A DNA stretch of 64,000 nucleotides from an uncultured Paracoccaceae bacterium (GTDB taxonomy: Bacteria; Pseudomonadota; Alphaproteobacteria; Rhodobacterales; Rhodobacteraceae), in the NCBI GenBank assembly GCA_947499715.1, contig CANMPL010000001.1, positions 434,001 to 498,000 on the forward strand, read 5' to 3'. Positions 16,544 to 24,774 of the stretch are shown in pieces; positions within the stretch are counted from its first letter, which is position 1, and each line of letters opens with the position of its first letter. The translations under genes and the position numbers were made by a program. The notes under the pieces are model-generated. The model saw nothing but the letters and a program-made list of their open reading frames with translations. It searched no databases and was not told the origin of the DNA.

Positions 16544-17740
16544 ATGAAACACCTTGCATACCTTGCGGCCTTCCTGCCCACCGTGGCGCTGGCGCAAACT
16601 GACCCAGCCGATTGGGATGCCGTGACCGCCGCCGCCGAAGGGCAGACGGTTTACTGGAACGCTTGGGGCGGCTCGACCACCACCAACGACTTTATCGCAT
16701 GGGTCGGGGAACGTGTGGCCGCCGACTATGGCGTCACGCTGGAACACGTCAAACTGACTGACACCGCCGATGCCGTGACCCGCGTGCTGGCTGAAAAGCA
16801 AGCGGGCGAAAACGACGATGGCGCGATTGACATGATCTGGATCAATGGCGCCAACTTTGCCGCGATGAAAGAACAGGATCTGCTGTTTGGCCCCTTCGCC
16901 GAACAACTGCCAAACTGGGCGTTCGTCGATGTCGATGGCAAGACTGTTCAGACCGACTTTACCGTTCCGGTTGAAGGGTATGAGGCACCTTGGGCCATGG
17001 CGCAGGTTGTCTTTATCCATGACACAGCTGATCTGGCAGAACCGCTTGGCAATATGGGTCTGATCCTTGAATGGGCGCAGGCCAATCCCGGCCGTTTCAC
17101 CTATCCGCAGCCGCCGGATTTCCTTGGCACCACCTTCCTGAAACAGGCGCTGGTGGACCTTTTGGATGACACCTCAGTGCTGGCTGAACCTGCCACGGAC
17201 GACAACTATGATGCTGTGACAGCACCGCTTTGGGCCTTCCTTGATGATCTCACACCAGCGCTGTGGCGCGAAGGCCGCGCCTATCCCGCTACCGGTCCTG
17301 CACAGCTGCAATTGATCGCGGATGGTGAGGTTGATCTGGCGATTTCCTTTAGCCCCGGTGAGGCGACAGCCGCCATTGCCAATAACCAATTGCCCGACAC
17401 CGTGCGGACCTTTGTGCTGGACGGTGGCACCATCGGCAACGCGTCGTTTGTGGCGGTGCCTTACAATTCAGGTAGCACCGAAGGCGCGATGGTCGTCGCC
17501 AACTTCCTGATGTCGCCAGAGGCGCAGGCCCGCGCGCAAGATCCCAACATTCTGGGCTATGGCACGGTGCTGAACATGGACGCGTTGTCAGCCGACGACC
17601 GCGCTGCCTTTGATGCGCTGGAACTGGGCATCGCCACCCTCTCGCCCGCTGAACTGGGCACCGTGCAGGCCGAACCGCACCCAAGCTGGATGACCCGCAT
17701 CGCCGATGACTGGATCCAGCGCTACGGTGTGGCGCAATAA
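16544..17740 (+). CDS. ynjB: ABC substrate-binding protein, YnjB-like
   Basis: A 398-residue extracytoplasmic binding protein with a short signal peptide (HLAYLAAFLPTVALAQ). Features include GQTVYWNAWGGSTTTNDFIA and a mid-protein FSPGEATAAI. Length and gene order match E. coli YnjB, the binding component of the poorly characterised YnjBCD importer. The gene begins 12 bases after the phosphatidyltransferase stop. Substrate unknown; it is distantly like Fe3+/thiamine/polyamine-class binding proteins. Confidence 0.8.
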   Translation: MKHLAYLAAFLPTVALAQTDPADWDAVTAAAEGQTVYWNAWGGSTTTNDFIAWVGERVAADYGVTLEHVKLTDTADAVTRVLAEKQAGENDDGAIDMIWINGANFAAMKEQDLLFGPFAEQLPNWAFVDVDGKTVQTDFTVPVEGYEAPWAMAQVVFIHDTADLAEPLGNMGLILEWAQANPGRFTYPQPPDFLGTTFLKQALVDLLDDTSVLAEPATDDNYDAVTAPLWAFLDDLTPALWREGRAYPATGPAQLQLIADGEVDLAISFSPGEATAAIANNQLPDTVRTFVLDGGTIGNASFVAVPYNSGSTEGAMVVANFLMSPEAQARAQDPNILGYGTVLNMDALSADDRAAFDALELGIATLSPAELGTVQAEPHPSWMTRIADDWIQRYGVAQ

Positions 17741-17771
17741 GCGTGATCGGCAAGACAGGGTTTTTGCCCCG

Positions 17772-19463
17772 ATGAAGGGTCGCTTCCTGCCTGTCTTGCC
17801 GCTTTTGACCCTGGCGGTGATGCTGGGGCCGGTGGTCGCGGGTCTTTGGGGCACGCTCTTGCCTGCCTTCGGGCATCTGCCCGCAGCAGGTGAATTCGGC
17901 CCAAGCCTCGCGCCCTTCCAGGCGCTGGGCGACTGGCCCGGACTGCCGCGCGCAGTTGGGCTATCCCTGACAACCGGCATAGGGGCCACGGTCATCGCAT
18001 TGGTGATCGTGGCGCTTTTGACCGCTGGCTGGTCAGGCACCAAACCCTTCCGCGCGTTGGAACGCGCTCTATCGCCGCTTTTATCCGTTCCCCATGCCGC
18101 GGCCGCCTTTGGACTGGCCTTTCTGATCGCGCCTTCCGGCTGGGTCTCGCGTCTGTTGTCCCCCGGCGTGACCGGGTGGGAAAGGCCACCGGACCTCTTG
18201 ATCGTGCAGGATCAATGGGGCCTTGCGATGATGGCCGGGTTGGTCGTGAAAGAGGTGCCGTTTCTGCTGCTCATGACGCTGTCTGCACTGGGTCAGACCG
18301 ATGCGCAAAGATCGCAGGCTGTCGCGGCAGCACTCGGCTATGGCCGCGTCACCGGATGGCTTAAGACCGTCTTCCCCCGCGTCTATGCGCAGATCCGCCT
18401 GCCAGTTTACGTGGTGCTCGCCTATGCGATGTCGGTCGTCGATGTCGCCGTGATCCTTGGCCCCAACACGCCGCCACCCTTGTCGGTGCAGATCGTCAAG
18501 TGGATGTCCGATCCCGATCTGGCCATGCGTCTGCAAGCCGCTGCGGCCGCACTCTTGCAACTGGCCCTTGTGATCGCCGCTCTGATCGCTTGGCGCATGG
18601 GCGAGGCTTTGGTGGCCCGCCTTGGCAAGCGCTGGATCATGGCGGGTGGACGGGGACGCGTGGATCGCGCCGTGGCCGTCACGGCGCTGGCCTTTGGGAC
18701 CACCTCTGCACTCGCCGTTCTAATGGGTCTTGCGGTGCTTGCGGTCTGGTCCTTTGCCGGGTTCTGGGGCTTTCCGGATGCCCTGCCAGATACGGCGACG
18801 CTCAAGAACTGGATGCGCCACGGCCCTTCGGCTGCGGGTGCGCTTTGGGAAACCGCGCTGATCGCCGTGACCGTAACAGCCGCCGCGCTGATCCTGACGC
18901 TTGGCTGTCTGGAGGCCGAATACCGCCACAACCTTTCTGTCTCGCAACGCGGCATGTGGTTGCTTTATCTGCCGCTGCTGGTGCCGCAAACTGCCTTTCT
19001 GCCGGGCCTGCAATCTCTGCTGCTTTCGGTCGGGGCGGACGTGGGCATCTGGCCGGTGATGGCCGCACATCTTGTCTTTGTGCTGCCATATGTCTTCCTG
19101 TCGCTGGCCGATCCGTTCCGCGCTTGGGATGCGCGTGTTGGCACGGTCGCCGCTGCCCTTGGTGCGTCGCCAGATGGTGTGCTGTGGCGCGTGCGCGTGC
19201 CGATGTTGGTCCGTCCCATCCTGACTGCCACCGCCGTCGGCATCGCCGTTTCTGTCGGACAATACCTGCCTACCTTGCTGATCGGCGGCGGGCGCGTTTC
19301 GACGCTCACGACGGAAGCGGTCGCACTTGCATCAGGTGGTGACCGCCGTGCGATTGGCGTCTATGGGTTGCTGCAAACCGGGGCGGCGCTGCTGCCCTTT
19401 GCCGTGGCCCTTGCTGTCCCGGCGCTTTTGTGGCGCAACCGAAAGGGGCTGCGATATGCCTAA
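17772..19463 (+). CDS. ynjC: Fused ABC permease, YnjC-like
   Basis: About 563 residues carrying two permease halves in one chain, as in E. coli YnjC and FbpB-type transporters. The halves have coupling loops near QAVAAALGYGRVTGWLKTVF and TVAAALGASPDGVLWRVRVP. The start is taken at ATG 17772; an in-frame GTG at 17727 or ATG at 17706 would overlap ynjB. About a dozen hydrophobic segments are visible. The last codons overlap the ATPase gene by eight bases. Confidence 0.8.
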   Translation: MKGRFLPVLPLLTLAVMLGPVVAGLWGTLLPAFGHLPAAGEFGPSLAPFQALGDWPGLPRAVGLSLTTGIGATVIALVIVALLTAGWSGTKPFRALERALSPLLSVPHAAAAFGLAFLIAPSGWVSRLLSPGVTGWERPPDLLIVQDQWGLAMMAGLVVKEVPFLLLMTLSALGQTDAQRSQAVAAALGYGRVTGWLKTVFPRVYAQIRLPVYVVLAYAMSVVDVAVILGPNTPPPLSVQIVKWMSDPDLAMRLQAAAAALLQLALVIAALIAWRMGEALVARLGKRWIMAGGRGRVDRAVAVTALAFGTTSALAVLMGLAVLAVWSFAGFWGFPDALPDTATLKNWMRHGPSAAGALWETALIAVTVTAAALILTLGCLEAEYRHNLSVSQRGMWLLYLPLLVPQTAFLPGLQSLLLSVGADVGIWPVMAAHLVFVLPYVFLSLADPFRAWDARVGTVAAALGASPDGVLWRVRVPMLVRPILTATAVGIAVSVGQYLPTLLIGGGRVSTLTTEAVALASGGDRRAIGVYGLLQTGAALLPFAVALAVPALLWRNRKGLRYA

Positions 19464-20088
19464 GGGGCTGACCCTTGATCAGGTGGTCATCACCAAGAAC
19501 GGCGCACCGCTTGTGGCGCTGGACCGCCACATTGCACCGGGCGAGGTGCTGACGGTCATGGGCCCCTCTGGCGTTGGCAAATCCACCTTGCTATCGGTGG
19601 TGACCGGCACGCTGGCCAGCGATTTCCGGGCGACAGGCCGGGTTGTGCTGGACGGCCAAGACATCACCCACCTGCCGCCACACCAGCGCATGGTGGGCAT
19701 TCTGTTTCAGGACGATTTGCTGTTCCCGCACCTGTCAGTCGGCGCGAACCTTGCCTTTGGGCTGCGCACCGGCGGCACCCGCACCGACCGCCGCGCCAAG
19801 GTTGAGGCGGCCCTGTCAGAGGTTGGGTTGGATGGCTTCTTTGATCGCGACCCCGCGACGCTGTCAGGCGGGCAAAAGGCCCGTGTGGCCCTCATGCGGA
19901 TGCTGCTGTCCAACCCCTGCGCGCTGCTGCTGGACGAGGCATTCAGCCGCCTTGATACCGCGCGCCGCGCACAGACCCGCAGTCTTGTTTTTGACCGCGC
20001 CCGCGCGCTTGACCTGCCGGTGCTGATGGTCACCCATGACGCCGAGGACGCGGCCGCAGCGGGCGGCGAGATCGTGACCTTGGGCTAA
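19456..20088 (+). CDS. ynjD: ABC ATP-binding protein, YnjD-like
   Basis: A 210-residue ATPase with Walker A GPSGVGKSTLL, Q-loop LFQDDLLFPHL, signature LSGGQKARVALMRML, Walker B ALLLDEAFSRLD and VTHDAEDA. It completes the ynjB-ynjC-ynjD importer. ATG 19456 lies inside the end of ynjC, a normal coupling arrangement, and gives the same length class as E. coli YnjD. Confidence 0.85.
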   Translation: MPKGLTLDQVVITKNGAPLVALDRHIAPGEVLTVMGPSGVGKSTLLSVVTGTLASDFRATGRVVLDGQDITHLPPHQRMVGILFQDDLLFPHLSVGANLAFGLRTGGTRTDRRAKVEAALSEVGLDGFFDRDPATLSGGQKARVALMRMLLSNPCALLLDEAFSRLDTARRAQTRSLVFDRARALDLPVLMVTHDAEDAAAAGGEIVTLG

Positions 20089-20105
20089 AGACTGGTGGGG
20101 GCAGA

Positions 20106-20140
20106 AGCCTCCGGCGGGGATATTTTTGAACCAAAGAAAG
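20106..20140 (+). repeat. Dispersed intergenic repeat, copy D
   Basis: CCTCCGGCGGGGATATTT followed by TTGAACCAAAGAAAG. It lies between the converging ends of ynjD and crtC and marks the left border of the photosynthesis genes. Its tail (ACCAAAGAAAG) is the same as in copy B. Confidence 0.82.
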
Positions 20141-20154
20141 CCCAAGGGCCGTTT

Positions 20155-21066
20155 CTATGTCCAGCCTGCACGACGCGGCACGCGGACCGCCAGCATTGGC
20201 TTGAGCAAAGGCGAGCGAAACCGGGTCAGATCCAGCGCCTCGTGGACCCCTGTCGTGACCTCTCCGTCCAATTGCGTGGTCACGGCAGCACGGGTGTAAA
20301 ACGGCGCATCAAGCATCGGCAGGACCTGTTTGGGGATCACGCCGGGGTCTGCCCGCGTCTCTCGCTTCACTTGCCATGCCGAATTGCGGAACCGCACCTT
20401 TGCGGGAGCTTTGACATGAGCGGCTGACCCATCAGGATCAAAGCGCACCGCCGTCTCAAACCCCGTGCCATCGCGGCGGGTCACATCATAGAATGCCGTG
20501 GCCCCGTTGCCGGTAGGGAAACTGCCCCATGTCCAATAGTCAAAATCGGTCTCTAACGCGCGCGTTCCGAAATTAGCGTCAAAATAGCCCTTGCCGGACC
20601 ATTGCCAGCCGGTTGCTTCCAATTCGACCTTGATATCCGAGAGCGGCGCAAAGGGGCGCCAGACATGCGCGCCATCAACGGTCAGCGGCAGTTCTACCCC
20701 CGTCAGCGCGCGTGGCGTCACCGTGATCGTCCCGCGCACACGGCTGACCAAAGGCGGGCTTGCGATTTCATCAATCGTGATGACCAATGACCGCCCATCC
20801 CAATGCATCTGGCTTGGCCCGACCTTCAGTGTGTCTTGCGTGGTTTCCAGCGCCGTACGCCCCCGGTCGGTCATGGTGAACCGCCCGCCCTTGCCGTAGG
20901 TGGCCACGTTGATGCAGCAGTGATTGGCCGGATCGCGCCGCCCCGACCAGGCATACCATGGCGAAAAGACCGAGCCGATAAACCCTATGACAGAGACGGC
21001 TTTTTGCCCGCAGTCGCTGATCCCATCGACATACCACCATGCGTAGCCGTCGGGCGGGACGTCGAT
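20155..21066 (-). CDS. crtC: Carotenoid 1,2-hydratase CrtC (start codon unresolved)
   Basis: CrtC adds water across the 1,2 double bond of neurosporene/lycopene-type carotenes in the spheroidene pathway. Family features are GYAWWYVDGIS, GFIGSVFSPWYAWSG, HCCINVATYG and the WTWGSFPTGNGATAFYD region. Homology reaches upstream of the crtD stop (20985-20987), so the genes overlap in different frames. I find no ATG, GTG, TTG or CTG in frame between the end of the window of plausible N-termini (about 21180) and the conserved core. The 5' limit given is therefore arbitrary: ATC at 21066 or ATA at 20988 are possible unusual initiators. Product identity is secure. Confidence 0.85.
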   Translation of the reverse strand: MDVPPDGYAWWYVDGISDCGQKAVSVIGFIGSVFSPWYAWSGRRDPANHCCINVATYGKGGRFTMTDRGRTALETTQDTLKVGPSQMHWDGRSLVITIDEIASPPLVSRVRGTITVTPRALTGVELPLTVDGAHVWRPFAPLSDIKVELEATGWQWSGKGYFDANFGTRALETDFDYWTWGSFPTGNGATAFYDVTRRDGTGFETAVRFDPDGSAAHVKAPAKVRFRNSAWQVKRETRADPGVIPKQVLPMLDAPFYTRAAVTTQLDGEVTTGVHEALDLTRFRSPLLKPMLAVRVPRRAGWT

Positions 21067-22538
21067 GTCAAAGTTCGGTCGTGCATGATCGCCGCGGCCG
21101 CATGCCGGGCGGAGAGTGTGGCCATCGGCACTCCCGCGCCGGGATGCGTCCCGCCGCCCACCAGATACAGCCCCTTCACTGGTGTTCGCGCCGTCGGGCG
21201 CTTGAACGCCGCTGTCATCCCCTGCGGGGATCGCCCGTAAAGTGACCCCAGCGTGTGTGGACACAGCGCTTCGAACCCCATCGGCGTGGTCAGCGTGTCT
21301 GCCTCCGGCGTCGGCGTGAACCGCAGCCCGAAAGCCTTCAGGCGGTTGAACATGAGCGTCTGACATTTTGGTGTCTCCTCGTCGGGGTCGCGCAGAATAG
21401 GCGGGGCGTTCATGATGATCTCGAACCGTTGCAGCGTATCTGCCGCAGCGGTGCCGTGGTCCTGGGCGCATAGGTAAAGCGTTGGGTCCTCGGGCATCCG
21501 GTTGCGCGCAAGTGCGTGAAATTCGGTCGCGGGGATCTTGCCAAAGAAGACCGTGTGATGTGCCAGCGCGGGCCCGCTTGGCTTGGCGGCAAAGGCCTGC
21601 ACATAGGCCGACAGGCTGCGCGGCGTTACCGCCGCCTCTGGCACGGCGTCCTGCACGCCTTGGCCCAAGGCTCCCACCTGCAAAGCGCGGGGATCGCCGT
21701 TGAACAGGACAACATCAGCGTCAAGCCGATCATTCCCGGCCTCAACCCCGGTGACAGCCCCGCCTTGCTTCACGATCCGGGAGACAGGCGTGTTGAACTG
21801 AAATTTCGCGCCCTTGGCGCTGGCCTGTTCCTGCAAGACCTGCGCCAGCCGGTGCATCCCGCCTTTGATGGCCCAGACGCCCTGCGCCTCGGCATCAGAT
21901 ATCAGCGACAGGATCGCGGGCGCGGCATAGGGTGAACCGCCAACATAGGTCGCGTAGCGCCCGAAAAGCTGTGCCAATCGCGGCTCACGAAAGCTGGCTG
22001 CAAGGTCCTTTGCCATCGTGCGCCACGGTGCCATGTCTTTGATCAGCCGGGGCTGACGCAGCACGCGTGCCGTCAGATCAGCCTGCCGCGGCACCTCTGT
22101 CTGCATCATCGGCGCATCAAAGGCCTGAAACAGCCGGGCGGCCCGTTCGGTAAAGCGGTTGTATTGCTTTGCCGCGGTGCTGCCAAAAACCGACCTGACG
22201 TTTTCCACCGTCGCATCGCGGTCGGCCATCAGGTCAAAACAGGTGCCATCGTCCCAATAGTGCCGGGCGATTGTGTCAAGCGGTTGCAACGTCAGATGAT
22301 CGCTAAGCTTTAGGCCGCAATCGGTAAAAAGCGCCTCGAACACGGGCCGCATGGTCAAGACCGTGGGCCCTGCGTCCACTGGTCCTGCGGCAGATGGAAA
22401 GGTCCGCATCTTGCCGCCGGGTCCGCTGTGCATGTCCAACACGGTGACCGCGCAGCCCGCATGGGACAGCCGCAAAGCCGCCGCCAATCCGCCGATCCCG
22501 GCGCCCACAATGATCACGCGTGCCGCGTTACTGGTCAT
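20985..22538 (-). CDS. crtD: Methoxyneurosporene dehydrogenase / 1-hydroxycarotenoid 3,4-desaturase
   Basis: A 517-residue FAD-dependent carotenoid desaturase. The N-terminal dinucleotide fold is VIIVGAGIGGLAAALRLSHA, and the C-terminal family motif is YLVGGGTHPGAGVPMATLSA. It introduces the 3,4 double bond in spheroidene-type carotenoids. The start at 22538 has GGAGGAG just upstream; a longer in-frame ORF to 22598 crosses a PpsR box. About 30 residues follow the usual C-terminus and overlap crtC in another frame. It diverges from crtE with two PpsR boxes between. Confidence 0.93.
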   Translation of the reverse strand: MTSNAARVIIVGAGIGGLAAALRLSHAGCAVTVLDMHSGPGGKMRTFPSAAGPVDAGPTVLTMRPVFEALFTDCGLKLSDHLTLQPLDTIARHYWDDGTCFDLMADRDATVENVRSVFGSTAAKQYNRFTERAARLFQAFDAPMMQTEVPRQADLTARVLRQPRLIKDMAPWRTMAKDLAASFREPRLAQLFGRYATYVGGSPYAAPAILSLISDAEAQGVWAIKGGMHRLAQVLQEQASAKGAKFQFNTPVSRIVKQGGAVTGVEAGNDRLDADVVLFNGDPRALQVGALGQGVQDAVPEAAVTPRSLSAYVQAFAAKPSGPALAHHTVFFGKIPATEFHALARNRMPEDPTLYLCAQDHGTAAADTLQRFEIIMNAPPILRDPDEETPKCQTLMFNRLKAFGLRFTPTPEADTLTTPMGFEALCPHTLGSLYGRSPQGMTAAFKRPTARTPVKGLYLVGGGTHPGAGVPMATLSARHAAAAIMHDRTLTSTSRPTATHGGMSMGSATAGKKPSLS

Positions 22539-22577
22539 GGCTCCTCCGATCCACAGTGTTGACTCAATGCGTGAATG

Positions 22578-22595
22578 TGTCCAGTTTGATTTACA
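22578..22595. promoter_or_regulatory. PpsR/CrtJ box, crtD-crtE region (first)
   Basis: TGTCCAGTTTGATTTACA fits TGT-N12-ACA, the binding signature of the photosynthesis repressor PpsR/CrtJ. It lies between the divergent crtD and crtE starts and is followed 25 bases later, centre to centre, by a second box. Confidence 0.82.
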
Positions 22596-22602
22596 CATAG
22601 GC

Positions 22603-22620
22603 TGTCAGCCTGATCAGACA
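22603..22620. promoter_or_regulatory. PpsR/CrtJ box, crtD-crtE region (second)
   Basis: TGTCAGCCTGATCAGACA fits TGT-N12-ACA, with a strongly palindromic centre (CTGATCAG). It lies 18 bases before the crtE start. Paired boxes are usual for cooperative PpsR binding. Confidence 0.85.
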
Positions 22621-22638
22621 TAACCGCAAAGGATCGCC

Positions 22639-23520
22639 ATGCGCATCGCAGAACGGATCGACACGGCCCTCAGCCACGCCATCTTTGAGGGGCAGGGGGA
22701 TGCGGCCCCGGCCAAGCTTTCGGCGGCTCTTGGTTATGCTGTCACTCCCGGAGGTGCACGGATCAGGCCGACGATCCTGACCTCTGTGGCAATGGCCTGC
22801 GGCGATGACCAACCCAAAATCACCGATGCCGCTGCCGTTGCGCTGGAACTGATGCACTCTGCCAGTCTGGTCCACGACGACCTGCCCTGCTTTGACGATG
22901 CCGACCTGCGCCGGGGCAAACCCGCGCTGCATCGCGCCTTTTCCGAACCGCTTGCCGTGCTGACTGGCGATAGCCTGATCATTATGGCGTTTCAGGTTCT
23001 TGCCCGTGCCGCTGGCCACACACCCAACCGCGCCTTGCAATTGATCGAGGTGCTGACCAAACGCTCTGGTATGCCATTTGGCATCTGCGCAGGTCAGGGC
23101 TGGGAAAGCGAAGAGGTGATTGACCTGTCCGCCTATCACCAGTCCAAAACCGGCGCGTTGTTTATCGCCGCGACCCAGATGGGCGCGATTGCCGCCGGGC
23201 AGGACCCCGATCAATGGGAAGAACTCGGCGCGCGCATCGGCGAGGCATTTCAAGTTGCCGACGACCTGCGCGACGCGCTGTGCGATGCCGAAACCCTGGG
23301 CAAACCTGCCGGGCAAGATGACCTGCATGGCCGCCCCAATGCCGTTGCGGAGCTTGGTGTCGCAGGTGCTGTCGCCCGCTTTGATGACATCCTTGCCGGT
23401 GCGATTTCGTCCATTCCCGCGTGTCCGGGAGAGGCCGCATTGGCCCAGATGGTCCGCGCCTATGCCGACAAACTAGTGCCTGCCGTGGCCCGTGACCGGC
23501 CAACCGTACCGGGCGAATAA
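22639..23520 (+). CDS. crtE: Geranylgeranyl diphosphate synthase
   Basis: A 293-residue trans-prenyltransferase that condenses IPP with allylic diphosphates to GGPP for carotenoids and the bacteriochlorophyll tail. The first aspartate-rich motif is in HDDLPCFDDADLRRG. The second (QVADDLRDALCD) has the form normally seen in CrtE/IspA of this group. The Lys-rich/Arg region GGARIRP is near the N-terminus. Its stop overlaps crtF (TAATG). dxs and idi, which provide its substrates, are in the same window. Confidence 0.93.
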   Translation: MRIAERIDTALSHAIFEGQGDAAPAKLSAALGYAVTPGGARIRPTILTSVAMACGDDQPKITDAAAVALELMHSASLVHDDLPCFDDADLRRGKPALHRAFSEPLAVLTGDSLIIMAFQVLARAAGHTPNRALQLIEVLTKRSGMPFGICAGQGWESEEVIDLSAYHQSKTGALFIAATQMGAIAAGQDPDQWEELGARIGEAFQVADDLRDALCDAETLGKPAGQDDLHGRPNAVAELGVAGAVARFDDILAGAISSIPACPGEAALAQMVRAYADKLVPAVARDRPTVPGE

Positions 23521-24662
23521 TGGCGGACGTCGGCCTGCCCCGCCGGACCGCACCCCCGGCACCAGATCGCATTCCCGTGGCGCGCTTTGCGCGTCTTCCC
23601 GCCTTGCCCGCGTTTCAGGCATGGGCAGCGCGGATGCCGATCTTGCGCCGCATTGTCCGGGCAGAGGGCGAGGCGATGTTCGACCTTGTCGCCGGTTTCT
23701 GCCACGCACAGGTGCTGCAAGCGATTGTGCGCCTGCGCATCCCGCCGCTCTTGCTGACCCACCGCATGACCGCCGCCGCCCTTGCCGCCGAAACCGACGT
23801 GCCGCTGGACCGGATGACCGTGCTTTTGAACGCTGCCGTCGCCCTGCGCCTGCTCAGACAGCGGCGCGGCTATTATGCGCTGACCATGCGCGGCACGGCC
23901 CTTGCCGGGGTGCCGGGGCTGCAAGGGATGATCGACCACCACGATGTGCTTTACCGTGACCTCACCGATCCCGTTGCCTTTTTCCGGGGCGAAGTTGAGA
24001 CGGAATTGGCTGATTTCTGGCCCTATGTCTTTGGCGCCTCCGGGGCAACGGATCCTGAAACAACCGCCCGCTACAGTCGCCTGATGGCCGACAGTCAATC
24101 ACTCGTGGCCGCAGATACCATTGCCGCCGTGCCTTGGCGCGACACCGTGTCAGTCATGGATGTGGGCGGTGGCACCGGCGCTTTTCTGACCGCTCTGGGT
24201 GATGCCGAACCGAACCTTGCGCTGACGCTGTTCGATCTGCCCGCCGTCGCCCCGGCTGCCGCTGACCGCTTTGCCGCGGCCGGTCTGACCGACCGCACGA
24301 CCATTGTGCCAGGGTCCTTCCGTGACACGCCGCTGCCTACCGGCGCTGACACCATCACGCTGGTCCGTGTTCTTTATGATCACGCCGATCAAACCGTGCT
24401 GGCGCTGCTGAAATCCGCATATGACGCGCTGCCACCGGGTGGCCGCCTGATCGTGTCAGAGCCGATGACAGGCGGCCCGCGCCCGCAACGCGCCGGTGAC
24501 GCCTATTTTGCGCTGTATTGCATGGCGATGCGCACCGGGCGCGCGCGCTCGGTCTCAGAGGTCAAATCGCTCATGCAGCAGGCGGGATTTGCCCAGTTTC
24601 AGACCCCACGCGCGCGTCGGCCCTTCGTCACGTCGGTCGTATCGGGTGTCAAGCAGGCCTGA
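23520..24662 (+). CDS. crtF: Hydroxyneurosporene/demethylspheroidene O-methyltransferase
   Basis: A 380-residue SAM-dependent O-methyltransferase with an N-terminal helical dimerisation part and a C-terminal Rossmann domain (VMDVGGGTGAFLTALGDAEP, GSFRDTPLPTGADTITLVRV). It methylates the 1-hydroxyl made by CrtC to give the methoxy end of spheroidene-type carotenoids. It overlaps crtE by one base. The 112 bases to bchC contain the bchC promoter and two PpsR boxes. Confidence 0.92.
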   Translation: MADVGLPRRTAPPAPDRIPVARFARLPALPAFQAWAARMPILRRIVRAEGEAMFDLVAGFCHAQVLQAIVRLRIPPLLLTHRMTAAALAAETDVPLDRMTVLLNAAVALRLLRQRRGYYALTMRGTALAGVPGLQGMIDHHDVLYRDLTDPVAFFRGEVETELADFWPYVFGASGATDPETTARYSRLMADSQSLVAADTIAAVPWRDTVSVMDVGGGTGAFLTALGDAEPNLALTLFDLPAVAPAAADRFAAAGLTDRTTIVPGSFRDTPLPTGADTITLVRVLYDHADQTVLALLKSAYDALPPGGRLIVSEPMTGGPRPQRAGDAYFALYCMAMRTGRARSVSEVKSLMQQAGFAQFQTPRARRPFVTSVVSGVKQA

Positions 24663-24672
24663 CATTCTAAGT

Positions 24673-24690
24673 TGTCCAAAACAATTGACA
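24673..24690. promoter_or_regulatory. PpsR/CrtJ box before bchC (first)
   Basis: TGTCCAAAACAATTGACA fits TGT-N12-ACA. Its last six bases, TTGACA, also form a consensus -35 element, so repressor and RNA polymerase would compete. Confidence 0.85.
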
Positions 24691-24712
24691 TAAGTGAGTG
24701 TCAGGCTAGACT
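24685..24712 (+). promoter_or_regulatory. Sigma70-type promoter of bchC
   Basis: TTGACA (24685-24690) and TAGACT (24707-24712) are 16 bases apart. The -35 lies in the first PpsR box and the -10 inside the second. Transcription would start some 55 bases before the TTG start of bchC. Confidence 0.6.
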
Positions 24713-24716
24713 GACA
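24699..24716. promoter_or_regulatory. PpsR/CrtJ box before bchC (second)
   Basis: TGTCAGGCTAGACTGACA fits TGT-N12-ACA and is near-palindromic over its full length. It lies 26 bases centre to centre from the first box and covers the likely -10 element. Confidence 0.85.
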
Positions 24717-24774
24717 CTTGACAGATTGTCGCACCTTAGCCGTGGCAGTCGCACAGGGAAAACGGGGAATAACC

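Noticed and set aside
21001-21005. A-run as programmed -1 frameshift site from crtD to crtC
   Set aside because: The codons (GGC AAA AAG) do not make a true slippery heptamer in the crtD frame, so frameshifting is kept only as one option in the crtC finding.
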